This document shows, in pieces, positions 13,443 to 22,100 of a stretch of DNA of 31,150 nt; within the stretch, counting starts at the first letter, position 1, and every line of letters begins with the position of its first letter. This DNA comes from CAYTES01 sp964436935. GTDB lineage: Bacteria > Patescibacteriota > Gracilibacteria > UBA1369 > UBA12473. The notes beneath the pieces are model-generated. The model saw only the letters and a program-made list of their open reading frames with translations. It had not been told where the DNA came from and searched no databases. The stretch is taken from assembly GCA_964436935.1 (NCBI GenBank), contig CAYTES010000010.1, positions 1 to 31,150 on the forward strand. The letters run 5' to 3'. The translations under genes and the position numbers were made by a program.

Positions 13443-13451
13443 GGCCCACCA
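13443..13451 (+). other. Candidate att site, right (displaced tRNA end)
   Basis: GGCCCACCA repeats the tRNA 3' end. It is preceded by TTCAAGGATACA, partly matching the tRNA T-arm TTCAAGTCCAGGC. It marks the proposed right end of the element. Confidence 0.4.
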
Positions 13452-13459
13452 AGAATCGA

Positions 13460-13479
13460 TAAGGGACAACCTAACGGTT
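13460..13479 (+). repeat. Direct repeat, copy 1 (broken terminator)
   Basis: TAAGGGACAACCTAACGGTT, identical to 13661-13680. Here the second half of the terminator stem (GTC and T-run) is replaced by TTCCCCTATCGGGGA, which forms its own small hairpin. Confidence 0.8.
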
Positions 13480-13544
13480 TTCCCCTATCGGGGACCCCTT
13501 TCCCTTTATTGTTATTCCTAAATTTTTTATTCGCACAACTTCGC

Positions 13545-13584
13545 AAAATTTGCCATTGGGACCCACAAGACCCAAACAAATTTT
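13545..13584. repeat. Imperfect 40-bp dyad between the direct repeats
   Basis: AAAATTTG (13545-13552) pairs with CAAATTTT (13577-13584), and TTGGG (13556-13560) with CCCAA (13571-13575), around ACCCACAAGA. The size and imperfect symmetry recall serine-recombinase att sites, and the centre resembles the tRNA-end core, but it may simply be a hairpin. Apart from this dyad and the repeats I see no gene between 13443 and 13690. Confidence 0.4.
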
Positions 13585-13660
13585 TACTACGTGAGCTCAT
13601 AAAAAATTCACTCATGTTTAAGAAAATAATAATTTAAAACGATTAGCCTTTCTCAATATC

Positions 13661-13680
13661 TAAGGGACAACCTAACGGTT
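13661..13680 (+). repeat. Direct repeat, copy 2 (within intact terminator)
   Basis: TAAGGGACAACCTAACGGTT, identical to 13460-13479; the copies lie 201 bp apart. Confidence 0.8.
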
Positions 13681-13688
13681 GTCTTTTT
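13666..13688 (+). terminator. Rho-independent terminator, probably of the tRNA before insertion
   Basis: Stem GACAACC/GGTTGTC with loop TAAC, followed by five T. No plus-strand gene now ends just upstream. It plausibly terminated the tRNA transcript before the element separated them. Confidence 0.75.
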
Positions 13689-13693
13689 CGAGG

Positions 13694-13702
13694 TGGTATA
13701 CT
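13694..13702 (+). promoter_or_regulatory. Extended -10 promoter of the release-factor-like gene
   Basis: TGGTATACT is an extended -10 (TGN plus TATACT, 13697-13702). Exactly 6 nt separate it from the ATG at 13709, predicting a leaderless mRNA. No -35 is apparent. Confidence 0.55.
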
Positions 13703-13708
13703 TTGAAC

Positions 13709-14125
13709 ATGGACTTCCCTATTCCACTACCTGCCCCCTTTCTCGAAAAAGCACTCACGCTCAAGATCCTCCCCGAAGACATCTCGGAGCAGTTCGTTCG
13801 CGGTAGCGGAGCGGGTGGCCAAAAAATCAATAAGACCTCCAGTTGCGTCGTGCTGAAGCACCTTCCGAGCGGGACGGAAGTACGATGCCAAAAACATCGT
13901 GAACAAAGTAAGAATCGCCTTTCGGCGTATAAACTTTTGATCCTCAAAATTGAAGACAAGGTGCTCGGCGCAAAATCGGAGCGCATGAAAAAGATCCATA
14001 AAATCATCAAGCAACAACGCAAGCGTTCCAAGCGAGCCAAAGAAAAAGTTCTCCAGGCGAAAAAATTACAAACGGAGAAGAAACAGTCCCGAAAGAAAGT
14101 CTCTGCGAGAGATGGGGCATTATAA
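13709..14125 (+). CDS. Class I release-factor-like ribosome-rescue protein (GGQ domain)
   Basis: A 138-residue protein with only the peptidyl-hydrolase domain of class I release factors. The GGQ motif is at 36-38 within RGSGAGGQKINKTSSCVVLKH. The domain lacks a codon-recognition region. A strongly basic helical C-terminal tail (about 95-138, Lys/Arg-rich) suits insertion into the ribosomal mRNA channel, as in ArfB/YaeJ or the mitochondrial MTRFR group. It probably hydrolyses peptidyl-tRNA on stalled ribosomes. MDFPIPLP at 13709 is preferred over the ATG at 13679 because the -10 element lies between them. The gene ends in a bidirectional terminator, convergent with the large secreted-protein gene. 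Confidence 0.85.
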   Translation: MDFPIPLPAPFLEKALTLKILPEDISEQFVRGSGAGGQKINKTSSCVVLKHLPSGTEVRCQKHREQSKNRLSAYKLLILKIEDKVLGAKSERMKKIHKIIKQQRKRSKRAKEKVLQAKKLQTEKKQSRKKVSARDGAL

Positions 14126-14127
14126 AA

Positions 14128-14168
14128 GGGCCCTCCACGCTGGAGAGCCCCTCAACGATTCTTTTTTC
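14128..14168. terminator. Bidirectional terminator
   Basis: GGGCCCTCCA (14128-14137) pairs with TGGAGAGCCC (14141-14150), one mismatch, loop CGC. On the minus strand TTTTATA follows directly. On the plus strand a T-rich run starts 10 nt later. It serves the convergent release-factor-like and CARDB genes. Confidence 0.75.
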
Positions 14169-14174
14169 TTTCTT

Positions 14175-17100
14175 CTAATCCACCAGCTTGAAATCATCGA
14201 TCTTGAAGCCGACCTGATCCGTATAGGAGGAGGTGTAGTTGAAAATGAGCGCCATAAAATCCACTTCACTGGCGCGAGGACTTCCCGTCGTCGCCACCGA
14301 ACTGGTCCATGTGAATTCCAACAAGTTCCATCCTTCCTTTAAGGCGTTGCCTTGATAGTCCTTGCTCACGGTTTTATACCAAGTTCCATAACTTTCATTT
14401 CCCCATTGAAGTTGAACACTGCTGAAATTGTCTATTTCGGGGATATACACCCAAAGTCGGAACGCACTCTTGTTCTGGTAGGTTGAAAGATCCTGAACTT
14501 TCGCCGTATACAGGTTCATTTGAGCCCAGTTCCCACTACCCAACGAAGTGAGAGTGTCGAATCCCACACTTCCGGTTCCTTCTTTGTAATCGGTCGTGTC
14601 CACATGCACGTTCTCCGTATCCTGGTTGGGATACCAATTGCCGTACACGGAATCCATGGTTTTATCACAAGTATGAATCACCAAATCTTCCAAGGGGTGA
14701 TCGTTCCCATTGAGGGGATCGGTTCCTTCGTTGACTTCGACGCCATCATTGTACCCATCTCCATCCGTATCCATAAGATTCTTATTGGTTCCATACGTGA
14801 CCATCTCGTCGTAATCGGACAGCCCATCGCCATCGGTATCCAATTGAGAGAGCGCACAACCGTATTCATTCACCGTATCATTGGTATTCAGAGGTTCCGT
14901 TCCGAAACATTGATCCACCTCATCTTTAACTCCATCTCCGTCTTCATCATTCGCTACCGGCGCGGGAGGGATCTGGGCTGATCCGGTGCCGGTATTATTG
15001 TCTGAATCGGTTTCCTGAACGTCGCTATCCGGCACACTGTTTTCATCTTTGTCCGCGAAGAGTTCAGCCGTCAATTGATAGATTCCGCCGGGATACCCTT
15101 CACCGGTGTAGATTCCAAAATCCGCGACGTAGAAGAAAAGGGTTCCACATTGGTAGTCCCAATTCTGAACCACCGGCCAGGATGAATAAGCGCCCTGCCC
15201 CTCCACCGTGAGAGTTACTTTAGCCAGAGTGGTTCCGTAGGCATTGAATCCCGACTCACAAAACTCCACAGTAAACGCGTCTGTATTGGCATCATAACCC
15301 AGTGCGCCAATGGACAAATCCAGCGCCGCGTCCAACGTATCCGGAATGGAAAGTTGCTGAGTCAATATATTGTCCGTAGAAGGATCTTCATTGTCCAAAG
15401 GATCTTCATCGTAAGTGTCATTGGCATCAATGACCGCGGTGACATTCACCTCCTGTGCATCATGGCCATAACCGGTCCCGATTGCGAAACTCGATAATCC
15501 ATTGGAATACATTTTGCCGTAGAAATGACTGCCGTTGCCCCCCATGACATTGGCATAGGTCTTTTGGGTGATCCCGTTGGCTGTAATGGTTAGCTCGGGG
15601 AACAAATCGGCGGTGATGCCATCCCCGCAATACTCAATTAAGAAAAGATCCTGAGCCGCATCATAAGAGATGGCTTTAATGGAAAGATTCAGCGCATCGC
15701 TTCCTTCGACTGCAATCACTGAGAAATTGCTATTGTAATAGGTGTTATTGGATTCGTTGGATTCAGCATAGATTGCGTTGTAGTCCATTGTGACTTCAAC
15801 GGCATAGGAACCAGCCGCATGTCCGGCATAGGCATCCCCGATTTCAAAGGTATATAAAGGATTGGAATAAAACGTCAAACAGGAAGGTACATTTAAATCA
15901 TAAACCTGTGGGATGTTAACTGTCGTCCATTGGGCAACTCCGTTCAGCACCATTTTCAACCCAACCGTATTGGCGATATTTCGGTTGGAGGCACAATACT
16001 CAATTTTCAAAGCGTCGGTTTGCGCATCATGTATTACCGACTGGACCGTGAAATCAATACGACTGTCAGGAAGATAGACCTCTGCCTCGAATCCATTGTT
16101 TTCGTCCGATTCATCCAGCGAATCGTAGATGTCAGCGGTCAGCACCACTGCTACTGTTTCTCCCCCATGACCATAGGCGTCTCCAACCGCAAAATAATGA
16201 ATCGGACTGGTTGCTACCTGTCCATTTTCTTTAGCCACATTCACATACAGCAATTCACCCGCCCCATTGATTTCCACCCAAATCGCCGCGTAGATTTCGT
16301 ATTCGGAATGGAAGGGATGACTCACGGAATAATCAACGAGGAGGCCATCACGTTCCACATTGTAGGACACTCCGGTCACGACAAGATCAATACGAGTTTC
16401 TTCAATAATAATTCCCTCATTTGCTAAGGTATTATTCAACTCATCGTATTCGGGATATGTGGCGTTTGCATCAATGGTGGCCACGGCATCATGATAACCC
16501 TCTGGATGTTGTCCGCTGGCATTGGTAAGGTTTATGAACATCGATGTTTTGAAATGGGCAGAAGCGCAACCCTGCCCTCCAAAATCTGGCAAATCGAAAT
16601 ACAGGTTTTTCACTTCGTCATCGATTTTAAGATCAATTCCCACCCATGCGGTGTCTCCGATATTTTGGGCGCAGTAGTCAATCTTGAACGCATCTTCGGT
16701 AACCTCATAAGAAATGCCTGTTACCTTTAAATCCACTGCCTTCATAGAAGCCGTTGCGTCCACATGAACGGCTTTGGTGATTTCATTATTCAATTCACTG
16801 CTCTCAGCATAAATCTCCATGGATTCAATCATGGCATACACAGAATAATCCCCGGCTCCATGTTGTCCATACGTGGCTCCAATTCCAAATTCGTAAAGTG
16901 AAAAATACACCGACGTACAGGAATTGCTCGTGTAAGGAATTCCCAAAACTCGGGTATGATCATTAACGGTCATCAGCGCGGTCACGCCAGGATTCTGCCC
17001 TTCTTCGACATACAAATTTTGAAAACAATAATCGAGTTTGAAGGAATCGGACGCGGCGTCATAGGAGACTCCCTTATAAGGGGCTTCGGTCGCGATCTTA

Positions 17101-18152
17101 AAATCCACTTGGGTGTCGGATATATAGAAAGTAAAGGTGGTTTTATTTTTTTCACCTTCATATAGTTCATGATGCATATCGGAAACATCCAAAAAGGCGA
17201 TAACGCTGTAATACCCTCCTGCATGGCCACTCATCTCGGTTCCTAAAAATTCCGACATGGGCACGGTCAACTTGCCGCAGGCTTGTCCGTCTCCAATCAA
17301 CGCGCTCTTGCGGACTGTTTTATCTCCAACGGTGAGATCGAGATAAAAATTAAGATCGTAGGCGCCGTTTTGGTTGTAATCTTGTTCAAAATTTTTCTGA
17401 CAAAACGAAACGGTCACTTGATCCTGACCGTTACTCCCCTGCGAATACACAATTGCACTTTTATCAAAATAAATGTCTTTGGAATTGTCCACCGTTAGTT
17501 CCACTTCTTGAGTATATAGATTATTGACTTCATTCTCTTCTGCATACACATCCACATAAGTCACCCCGTCCGACTCGTATTGGATCTCTCCATTTTCATC
17601 ATAGAGAATATCGAGCGTGGCGGTTACTTCATATTTTACACCCGCTTCATGTCCGTAATAGGTTCTTCCTCCATATTCACTCTCATATACCCCGATATCA
17701 AAGGAGGAAACCATGTAATTGAGCGTTCGACATCCTGTAGTCTTAAAATTACTGATATAACCCGCATAATAATTTTGAGTCCAAGTGACCTCATTCACGG
17801 TTACGCCAACGGTGACGATTTTGTAAAAATCCGCGGAACTTAAATTGCTAGCACAATACTGAACTTTGAAATAGTCCAACTCAGTGGCTTCATCGAAGTA
17901 ATAACTCATGCTTGCCTCCGGAATATTGAAGTCCAAGGGGCCTTGAGGGGTTTCGCTGGGCTTGGTGGGTAATCCGAATGCGCCGATAGCCGCCTGGGTT
18001 CCCAAGGTGCTTGTCGTGGGTTGGAACGAAACGGTGGGCTGAAAAGGTGCGGCCATCACCAATTGAGCAGGGAGAAGTGCCGAGAGCAAACAGGCGACCC
18101 CAAAAAAGCTTACGGCTTTCTTCTGTTTCTTCAATGAAATCGTGAGTGCCAT
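14175..18152 (-). CDS. Large secreted protein: eight CARDB-like repeats, TSP3 calcium repeats, C-terminal jelly-roll-like domain
   Basis: A 1325-residue extracellular protein. The signal peptide (about 1-35) ends LLPAQLVMAA. Eight about 110-140-residue CARDB-like beta-sandwich repeats span about 66-1060, recognisable by 'D.F.V.YC..N' openings and 'Y.E.NE.NN' calcium-type loops near their ends. Residues about 1063-1150 are thrombospondin type-3/EF-hand-like repeats (DEDGDGVKDEVDQC, DTDGDGLSDYDEM, DTDGDGYNDG). Residues about 1155-1325 form a carbohydrate-binding-like beta-sandwich (FRLWVYIPEIDNFSSVQLQWGN ... FKIDDFKLVD). Six of eight repeats hold two Cys at equivalent places, suggesting internal disulfides. 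Such proteins are typically adhesive or cell-surface fibres; the ligand is unknown. The gene is monocistronic; TTGTCT and CACTAT 17 nt apart at about 18168-18196 are a weak candidate promoter. Confidence 0.88.
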   Translation of the reverse strand: MALTISLKKQKKAVSFFGVACLLSALLPAQLVMAAPFQPTVSFQPTTSTLGTQAAIGAFGLPTKPSETPQGPLDFNIPEASMSYYFDEATELDYFKVQYCASNLSSADFYKIVTVGVTVNEVTWTQNYYAGYISNFKTTGCRTLNYMVSSFDIGVYESEYGGRTYYGHEAGVKYEVTATLDILYDENGEIQYESDGVTYVDVYAEENEVNNLYTQEVELTVDNSKDIYFDKSAIVYSQGSNGQDQVTVSFCQKNFEQDYNQNGAYDLNFYLDLTVGDKTVRKSALIGDGQACGKLTVPMSEFLGTEMSGHAGGYYSVIAFLDVSDMHHELYEGEKNKTTFTFYISDTQVDFKIATEAPYKGVSYDAASDSFKLDYCFQNLYVEEGQNPGVTALMTVNDHTRVLGIPYTSNSCTSVYFSLYEFGIGATYGQHGAGDYSVYAMIESMEIYAESSELNNEITKAVHVDATASMKAVDLKVTGISYEVTEDAFKIDYCAQNIGDTAWVGIDLKIDDEVKNLYFDLPDFGGQGCASAHFKTSMFINLTNASGQHPEGYHDAVATIDANATYPEYDELNNTLANEGIIIEETRIDLVVTGVSYNVERDGLLVDYSVSHPFHSEYEIYAAIWVEINGAGELLYVNVAKENGQVATSPIHYFAVGDAYGHGGETVAVVLTADIYDSLDESDENNGFEAEVYLPDSRIDFTVQSVIHDAQTDALKIEYCASNRNIANTVGLKMVLNGVAQWTTVNIPQVYDLNVPSCLTFYSNPLYTFEIGDAYAGHAAGSYAVEVTMDYNAIYAESNESNNTYYNSNFSVIAVEGSDALNLSIKAISYDAAQDLFLIEYCGDGITADLFPELTITANGITQKTYANVMGGNGSHFYGKMYSNGLSSFAIGTGYGHDAQEVNVTAVIDANDTYDEDPLDNEDPSTDNILTQQLSIPDTLDAALDLSIGALGYDANTDAFTVEFCESGFNAYGTTLAKVTLTVEGQGAYSSWPVVQNWDYQCGTLFFYVADFGIYTGEGYPGGIYQLTAELFADKDENSVPDSDVQETDSDNNTGTGSAQIPPAPVANDEDGDGVKDEVDQCFGTEPLNTNDTVNEYGCALSQLDTDGDGLSDYDEMVTYGTNKNLMDTDGDGYNDGVEVNEGTDPLNGNDHPLEDLVIHTCDKTMDSVYGNWYPNQDTENVHVDTTDYKEGTGSVGFDTLTSLGSGNWAQMNLYTAKVQDLSTYQNKSAFRLWVYIPEIDNFSSVQLQWGNESYGTWYKTVSKDYQGNALKEGWNLLEFTWTSSVATTGSPRASEVDFMALIFNYTSSYTDQVGFKIDDFKLVD

Positions 18153-18240
18153 AAGAATAAATTAAAAAATAGTGTTGGTTTCTTTATCTTAAGACAAGCT
18201 TGCGTAGAAAAAAGTTTCGTTAAAGAATTTTTATTATGTG

Positions 18241-19119
18241 CTATTTCTCAAAACCATACGAAACCATCCCCTGAGAAAGAACCTGACCGCTCCAATCTCG
18301 TATTAAATAGGTACAATTCATAAAACTGGCTTTTTCCCTGGGGACAATTTCACGAACGGAAATCGTGATATCATACCTAGAATCCGCTTTAAATTGTGAT
18401 AAATCGAGATTCCGAAGTGAGGTAAAATAGGCTTGCCCAAAATCCCCCAACTGAGATTTTAAAAACTTCTCAAACCCCTCCATCAACTGATGGGACGCTG
18501 CTAAAATGGCTTCCGTGATGACAAGCGGCGCTTTTGCCCCATTTGCCCCCAATTTAAGACTGACCCCTTGAGAAATTTGTGCCTGAGGCAAAGTAGAATA
18601 ATGCGGTGGACTGACGAATTGAGGCAAGATGGCCATGGGAGCGGTGATCGGAGGAGAAACGAACGGCCCCAAGTCGGACAGAAGACTAAAATGATAGATC
18701 CCCTTCTGGGTCCTAAAACTTCCAACGGCCTGCGCATTGGAACGATCAATCCCCCGGGGATCTCGGGTTACAAACAGCAAATTATTCCGTCGCGTCGGTT
18801 TCAAAAACTGAACCGATTCAATCCCTACAACAGGAGCATTCAAGTGCTCCGTCACGCCCTCAGCAACGGATTGTAAAATATCCGGACCGTGAATGAACCC
18901 TTCGGGACGTTCGGGCAAATTGGGAACCGCCAAAAGAAATCCGATTTCCGAATTGCAGGCTTGAACTTCTTGTATTCGTGGCATATCCATCGCACGCTCC
19001 CGAAAAACATCTAGCATTTCATCATTGGGGGAATATTCCATGGTTTTAGATAAGGTAATAGCTTGGTAAAATACTTTACCCCATAAATCATATTCGTCAA
19101 TAAAAATACCGTTTGCCAT
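18241..19119 (-). CDS. Hotdog-fold-like protein (possible double hotdog), unknown function
   Basis: A 292-residue protein from MANGIFIDEYDLWG. The first half resembles a FabZ/FabA-type hotdog: ERPEGFIHGPDILQSVAEGV as the long helix with a preceding His, then VVGIESVQFLKPTRRNNLLFVTRDPRG and AVGSFRTQKGIYHFSLLSDL as strands. The second half repeats the layout (ITEAILAASHQLM ... YDITISVREIVPREKASFMNCTYLIRDWSGQVLSQGMVSYGF). A dehydratase or thioesterase of a fatty-acid or polyketide type is possible; active-site residues cannot be confirmed by eye. An upstream ATG at 19155 would precede the perfect -10 at 19136-19141, so 19119 is preferred. It diverges from the tandem MutS-like gene with under 50 bp between starts. 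Confidence 0.5.
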   Translation of the reverse strand: MANGIFIDEYDLWGKVFYQAITLSKTMEYSPNDEMLDVFRERAMDMPRIQEVQACNSEIGFLLAVPNLPERPEGFIHGPDILQSVAEGVTEHLNAPVVGIESVQFLKPTRRNNLLFVTRDPRGIDRSNAQAVGSFRTQKGIYHFSLLSDLGPFVSPPITAPMAILPQFVSPPHYSTLPQAQISQGVSLKLGANGAKAPLVITEAILAASHQLMEGFEKFLKSQLGDFGQAYFTSLRNLDLSQFKADSRYDITISVREIVPREKASFMNCTYLIRDWSGQVLSQGMVSYGFEK

Positions 19120-19135
19120 ATCTATTTTTTGCTTT

Positions 19136-19141
19136 ATTATA
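19136..19141 (-). promoter_or_regulatory. -10 element for the hotdog-like gene
   Basis: A perfect TATAAT on the minus strand, 16 nt before the ATG at 19119. No clear -35 is seen. It decides the start codon of this gene. Confidence 0.4.
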
Positions 19142-19166
19142 AATCTCTTATCCATAAAAATCCCTC

Positions 19167-22100
19167 GTGACCGAGCGACTAGCTGAAAGCGGCGACGACT
19201 TGCCGCCGAAACCTCAACTTTCCCGCCTCAAATCTCTTCCCGAAAAAAATGAGGACCTCCTGGACGGTTTCACCTTGGAATCTCTTTTTGATTCTTCCCA
19301 CCATGCTTCCTTGGAAATCTCAAGTGATGATCCCGAGTGGCGAGGAAACACGGAAGATCCCCTTCCTCTTTCCCTTCAAGGACTATCGGAAGGACGAGGT
19401 ATTTGGGATTTGATTCGTACGCCCTCCACTGATCTCAATCAAATCCGACAACGTCAAAAATTAATCGACAGTTTACGGAATCGTTCTGACCTGGAGGGAT
19501 TGATCGGGATTAAACAGGAAAGTTATCTCGTTTTCGAAGGGATTCAAACACTGTTCTCGCTTGTTTCGGTGAGTAAAAACCACCAAGAGCCCGCCCTGGT
19601 GGCCTATCGAAAGAATCCGAGTCAGGTGAAATCTAACATTCGTGACACTGTTTTTGCAGGATTTGCTCAAATTCAAAAAGGGAAAGAGGCCCTCCATCAG
19701 CTTGAAGGAACTTTGTCCACGTCCGAGGACCCTTTTTTGCGTTGCCTGGGGACCGAATTTCAAAGATTATCGCTAAAACTTGCTTCGCTCACCCTAGATT
19801 ATTTTTTAAATCCCAAATCGGATACTCGTTCCATTCGCACTTTTTCCATGATGCGGGGACAAGAAAGCCATCAACAGGTCAACCGTTTTGGCGTCATGGC
19901 GGAGTTCAGCGGCCTAAGCCTAAAAGAGCGGCATCACCCCGCTGAATTTGATTCTCGCCGTCCGCGAGGTTATCACAAAGGATGGACCTTTTTGCGATCC
20001 CATGGAAATCAAATTGAAAATGATTCCCCGGAAGAGCACGAACTCACGATTTACAATGGCTGTCACAAAGGGGGCAAGTCCTTCAGCGGACTGAAAAAAG
20101 AATTTTACATGCAATGCTTGGCGCAAAGCTTTGGATTTGTGCCCGCAGAAAATGCTAATTTCCCCGTACTTCACGACTCTTTTCATATACTGGATCGCCC
20201 CAAAACAGACCACCAACACAATTTAAGCGCTCTGGGCAGCGATGTTGCTCAACACAATCGACTCGTCGAAACCTTGGGACAGCATCCCTTTGTCTGTATG
20301 GATGAAAGCTGGTCCACAACCTCTCCGAAGGATGCCTTTCGTTTGGGACGAGCCACTTTTCTCTTTCTGATGGGGAGAAAGGCTCAAATCTTTGCCGCAA
20401 ACAACAACGATCATATTTTGAAATGGGCGACCGCATTAAAAAGTACGGGGGTTTATCACTTTAAAGTGGACGTGGATGACGCCGGAAAACCGCATTATTT
20501 GCATCAACTTACCCAAGGAATTGATGATCCAAAGGCGCTGGAAGTGGCACGTGTCTTTGGGTTGCCGGATCAGCCGCTTGAACGAGCGCAAGCATTCTTG
20601 AGGGGAGAAACGATTCCTATTCAACAGATTCTTCGCCCAGAGCCACTATCAATTGAAGCTTATCCGGATACAGAGCGTGAGTTACTTAAGGATCAACGGC
20701 ACTTAGTTTTGACTAATGGCAGCCCCCTCCTCCGTGTCTTCAGTGCAGACCACGATTTTAAACGAGGATACCCTTTTCTCATGGATTTCCCGATGGAAAA
20801 CCAATTTTCAGGAGGGTTGAGGTACGGAGGATGGCACCCCGAAAATGTCACCGATAGAATCAATTTTGCCCATCACATCATCACCCATCCGCTCTTGACC
20901 TCCCAGGAAACCCTGGAGCGTCAGCGGACTTTTCACCTTTTAGCCACCCATGATCGTTATGACGAACTGCATGCCCTTGAAGAAAAAATGCTGCTCCTCA
21001 CTAAATTTTTACCAAAAGTATCGTTGGAAGAGGTAATGGCTTTCAATCTTGAGTTGAACCCCTTTACCTCGGGAAGTCTGGGGATGAAAAAAACGCAAAA
21101 AAACATAGAATTGATGCTGTCTTTTTTGAGGATGAATCAAAAACTTTTGGGGAAAGCGTTTGCATTGGAGGGCATAATGAATCAGCTATTGGAAGAAAAG
21201 CGCGTATTGGAGGAAGTGGAAATAAAAGTGGATCGAAGACCCTTGGACGAAATACGCCGTCGCCTTATCCTGGCATCCAATACTCCGGTTGAAGATACGG
21301 CCGTTTTGAAAGTTTTCCATGAGCTTTCCCACAACGATGAACCCAATAAGGACAGTTGGGGCGAAGTGGTGACGGTGGAACGAATAAAAGCTTATCTCCA
21401 CTGGCTGAATGATAAAAAATGGGAGAAAAAATTCAAGCAGTATAAAAAAGTGGAAGTACTCGAAAATCACTTGGGCCTTTTTCCTCATGAATTGATTACA
21501 GAAGCGCTGGAAGAAGTGGATAGCCTCGAATCCAGAGCCCGTGGACATCTGGGGCAATCGTTAAAAATCCTAACCGTGGGAGAGTTGCGTGGCATGGCGG
21601 AACTGGTTGCAGAATCTGACCCCTCCATGGCTGAGAACCTAAATTTTCTAAGTTCTCGTTTGGCCTATGTGCAAAGTAAAATAGCGCTTTCTCCTGAAGA
21701 AATGCACGGAATACCCATTGACTCCGCAACTCGGCTCACTCCTGAGTATAGCTGGGAAAAACTTAACGGAACACTTGAACTGGCTTATAAAAGCTTTGAT
21801 CTGCTCCTACCCGTGCCTTTATTTGACTGTGATTTAAAATCCATTCGCGACGAATTGCATGCCTTAACCCAGTATCATAAAAGCAAACATAAAGAGGGAG
21901 ATTATGAATACTACCACTCCTGGCCCAAACATGTTTCTTTAGCTCTTGTGGTTGAAGGGTTGATGGATGAACGAAATTACGGCCAAGAATTTCTGGATAT
22001 TCTCCGAGGGTTTGATTCCGTCCACACCCATCAACTGGCCAATCAACTGGAAGATGCGCTTCGTACTTATGTTCAATTGACTCCCGAACAACTGCACTAT

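Larger units (their letters stand above)
5650..13451. mobile_element. Candidate 7.8-kb integrated element at the tRNA 3' end
   Basis: The left end is the tRNA 3' end with the abutting serine recombinase. The right end is proposed at 13443-13451, where GGCCCACCA (the tRNA end) recurs, preceded by TTCAAG as in the T-arm. The contents are mostly AT-rich accessory genes: recombinase, HTH protein, RelA/SpoT-domain protein, SLH surface protein, PH-like protein, two HEPN proteins and a small protein. There are no replication, capsid or conjugation genes. Downstream of the right end stand a terminator and a housekeeping release-factor-like gene, which would originally have followed the tRNA. Boundaries are inferred from a 9-bp repeat. 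Confidence 0.55.

Noticed and set aside
13298..13615. 105-codon minus-strand open frame as an independent gene
   Set aside because: Its N-terminal half spans the repeat and terminator-like region, it has no recognisable domain, and it runs over the att candidate. Only the last 47 codons are of interest, as a possible recombinase end.
15930..16427. 165-codon plus-strand open frame
   Set aside because: Antisense to the CARDB repeats; the open frame arises from their repetitive composition.
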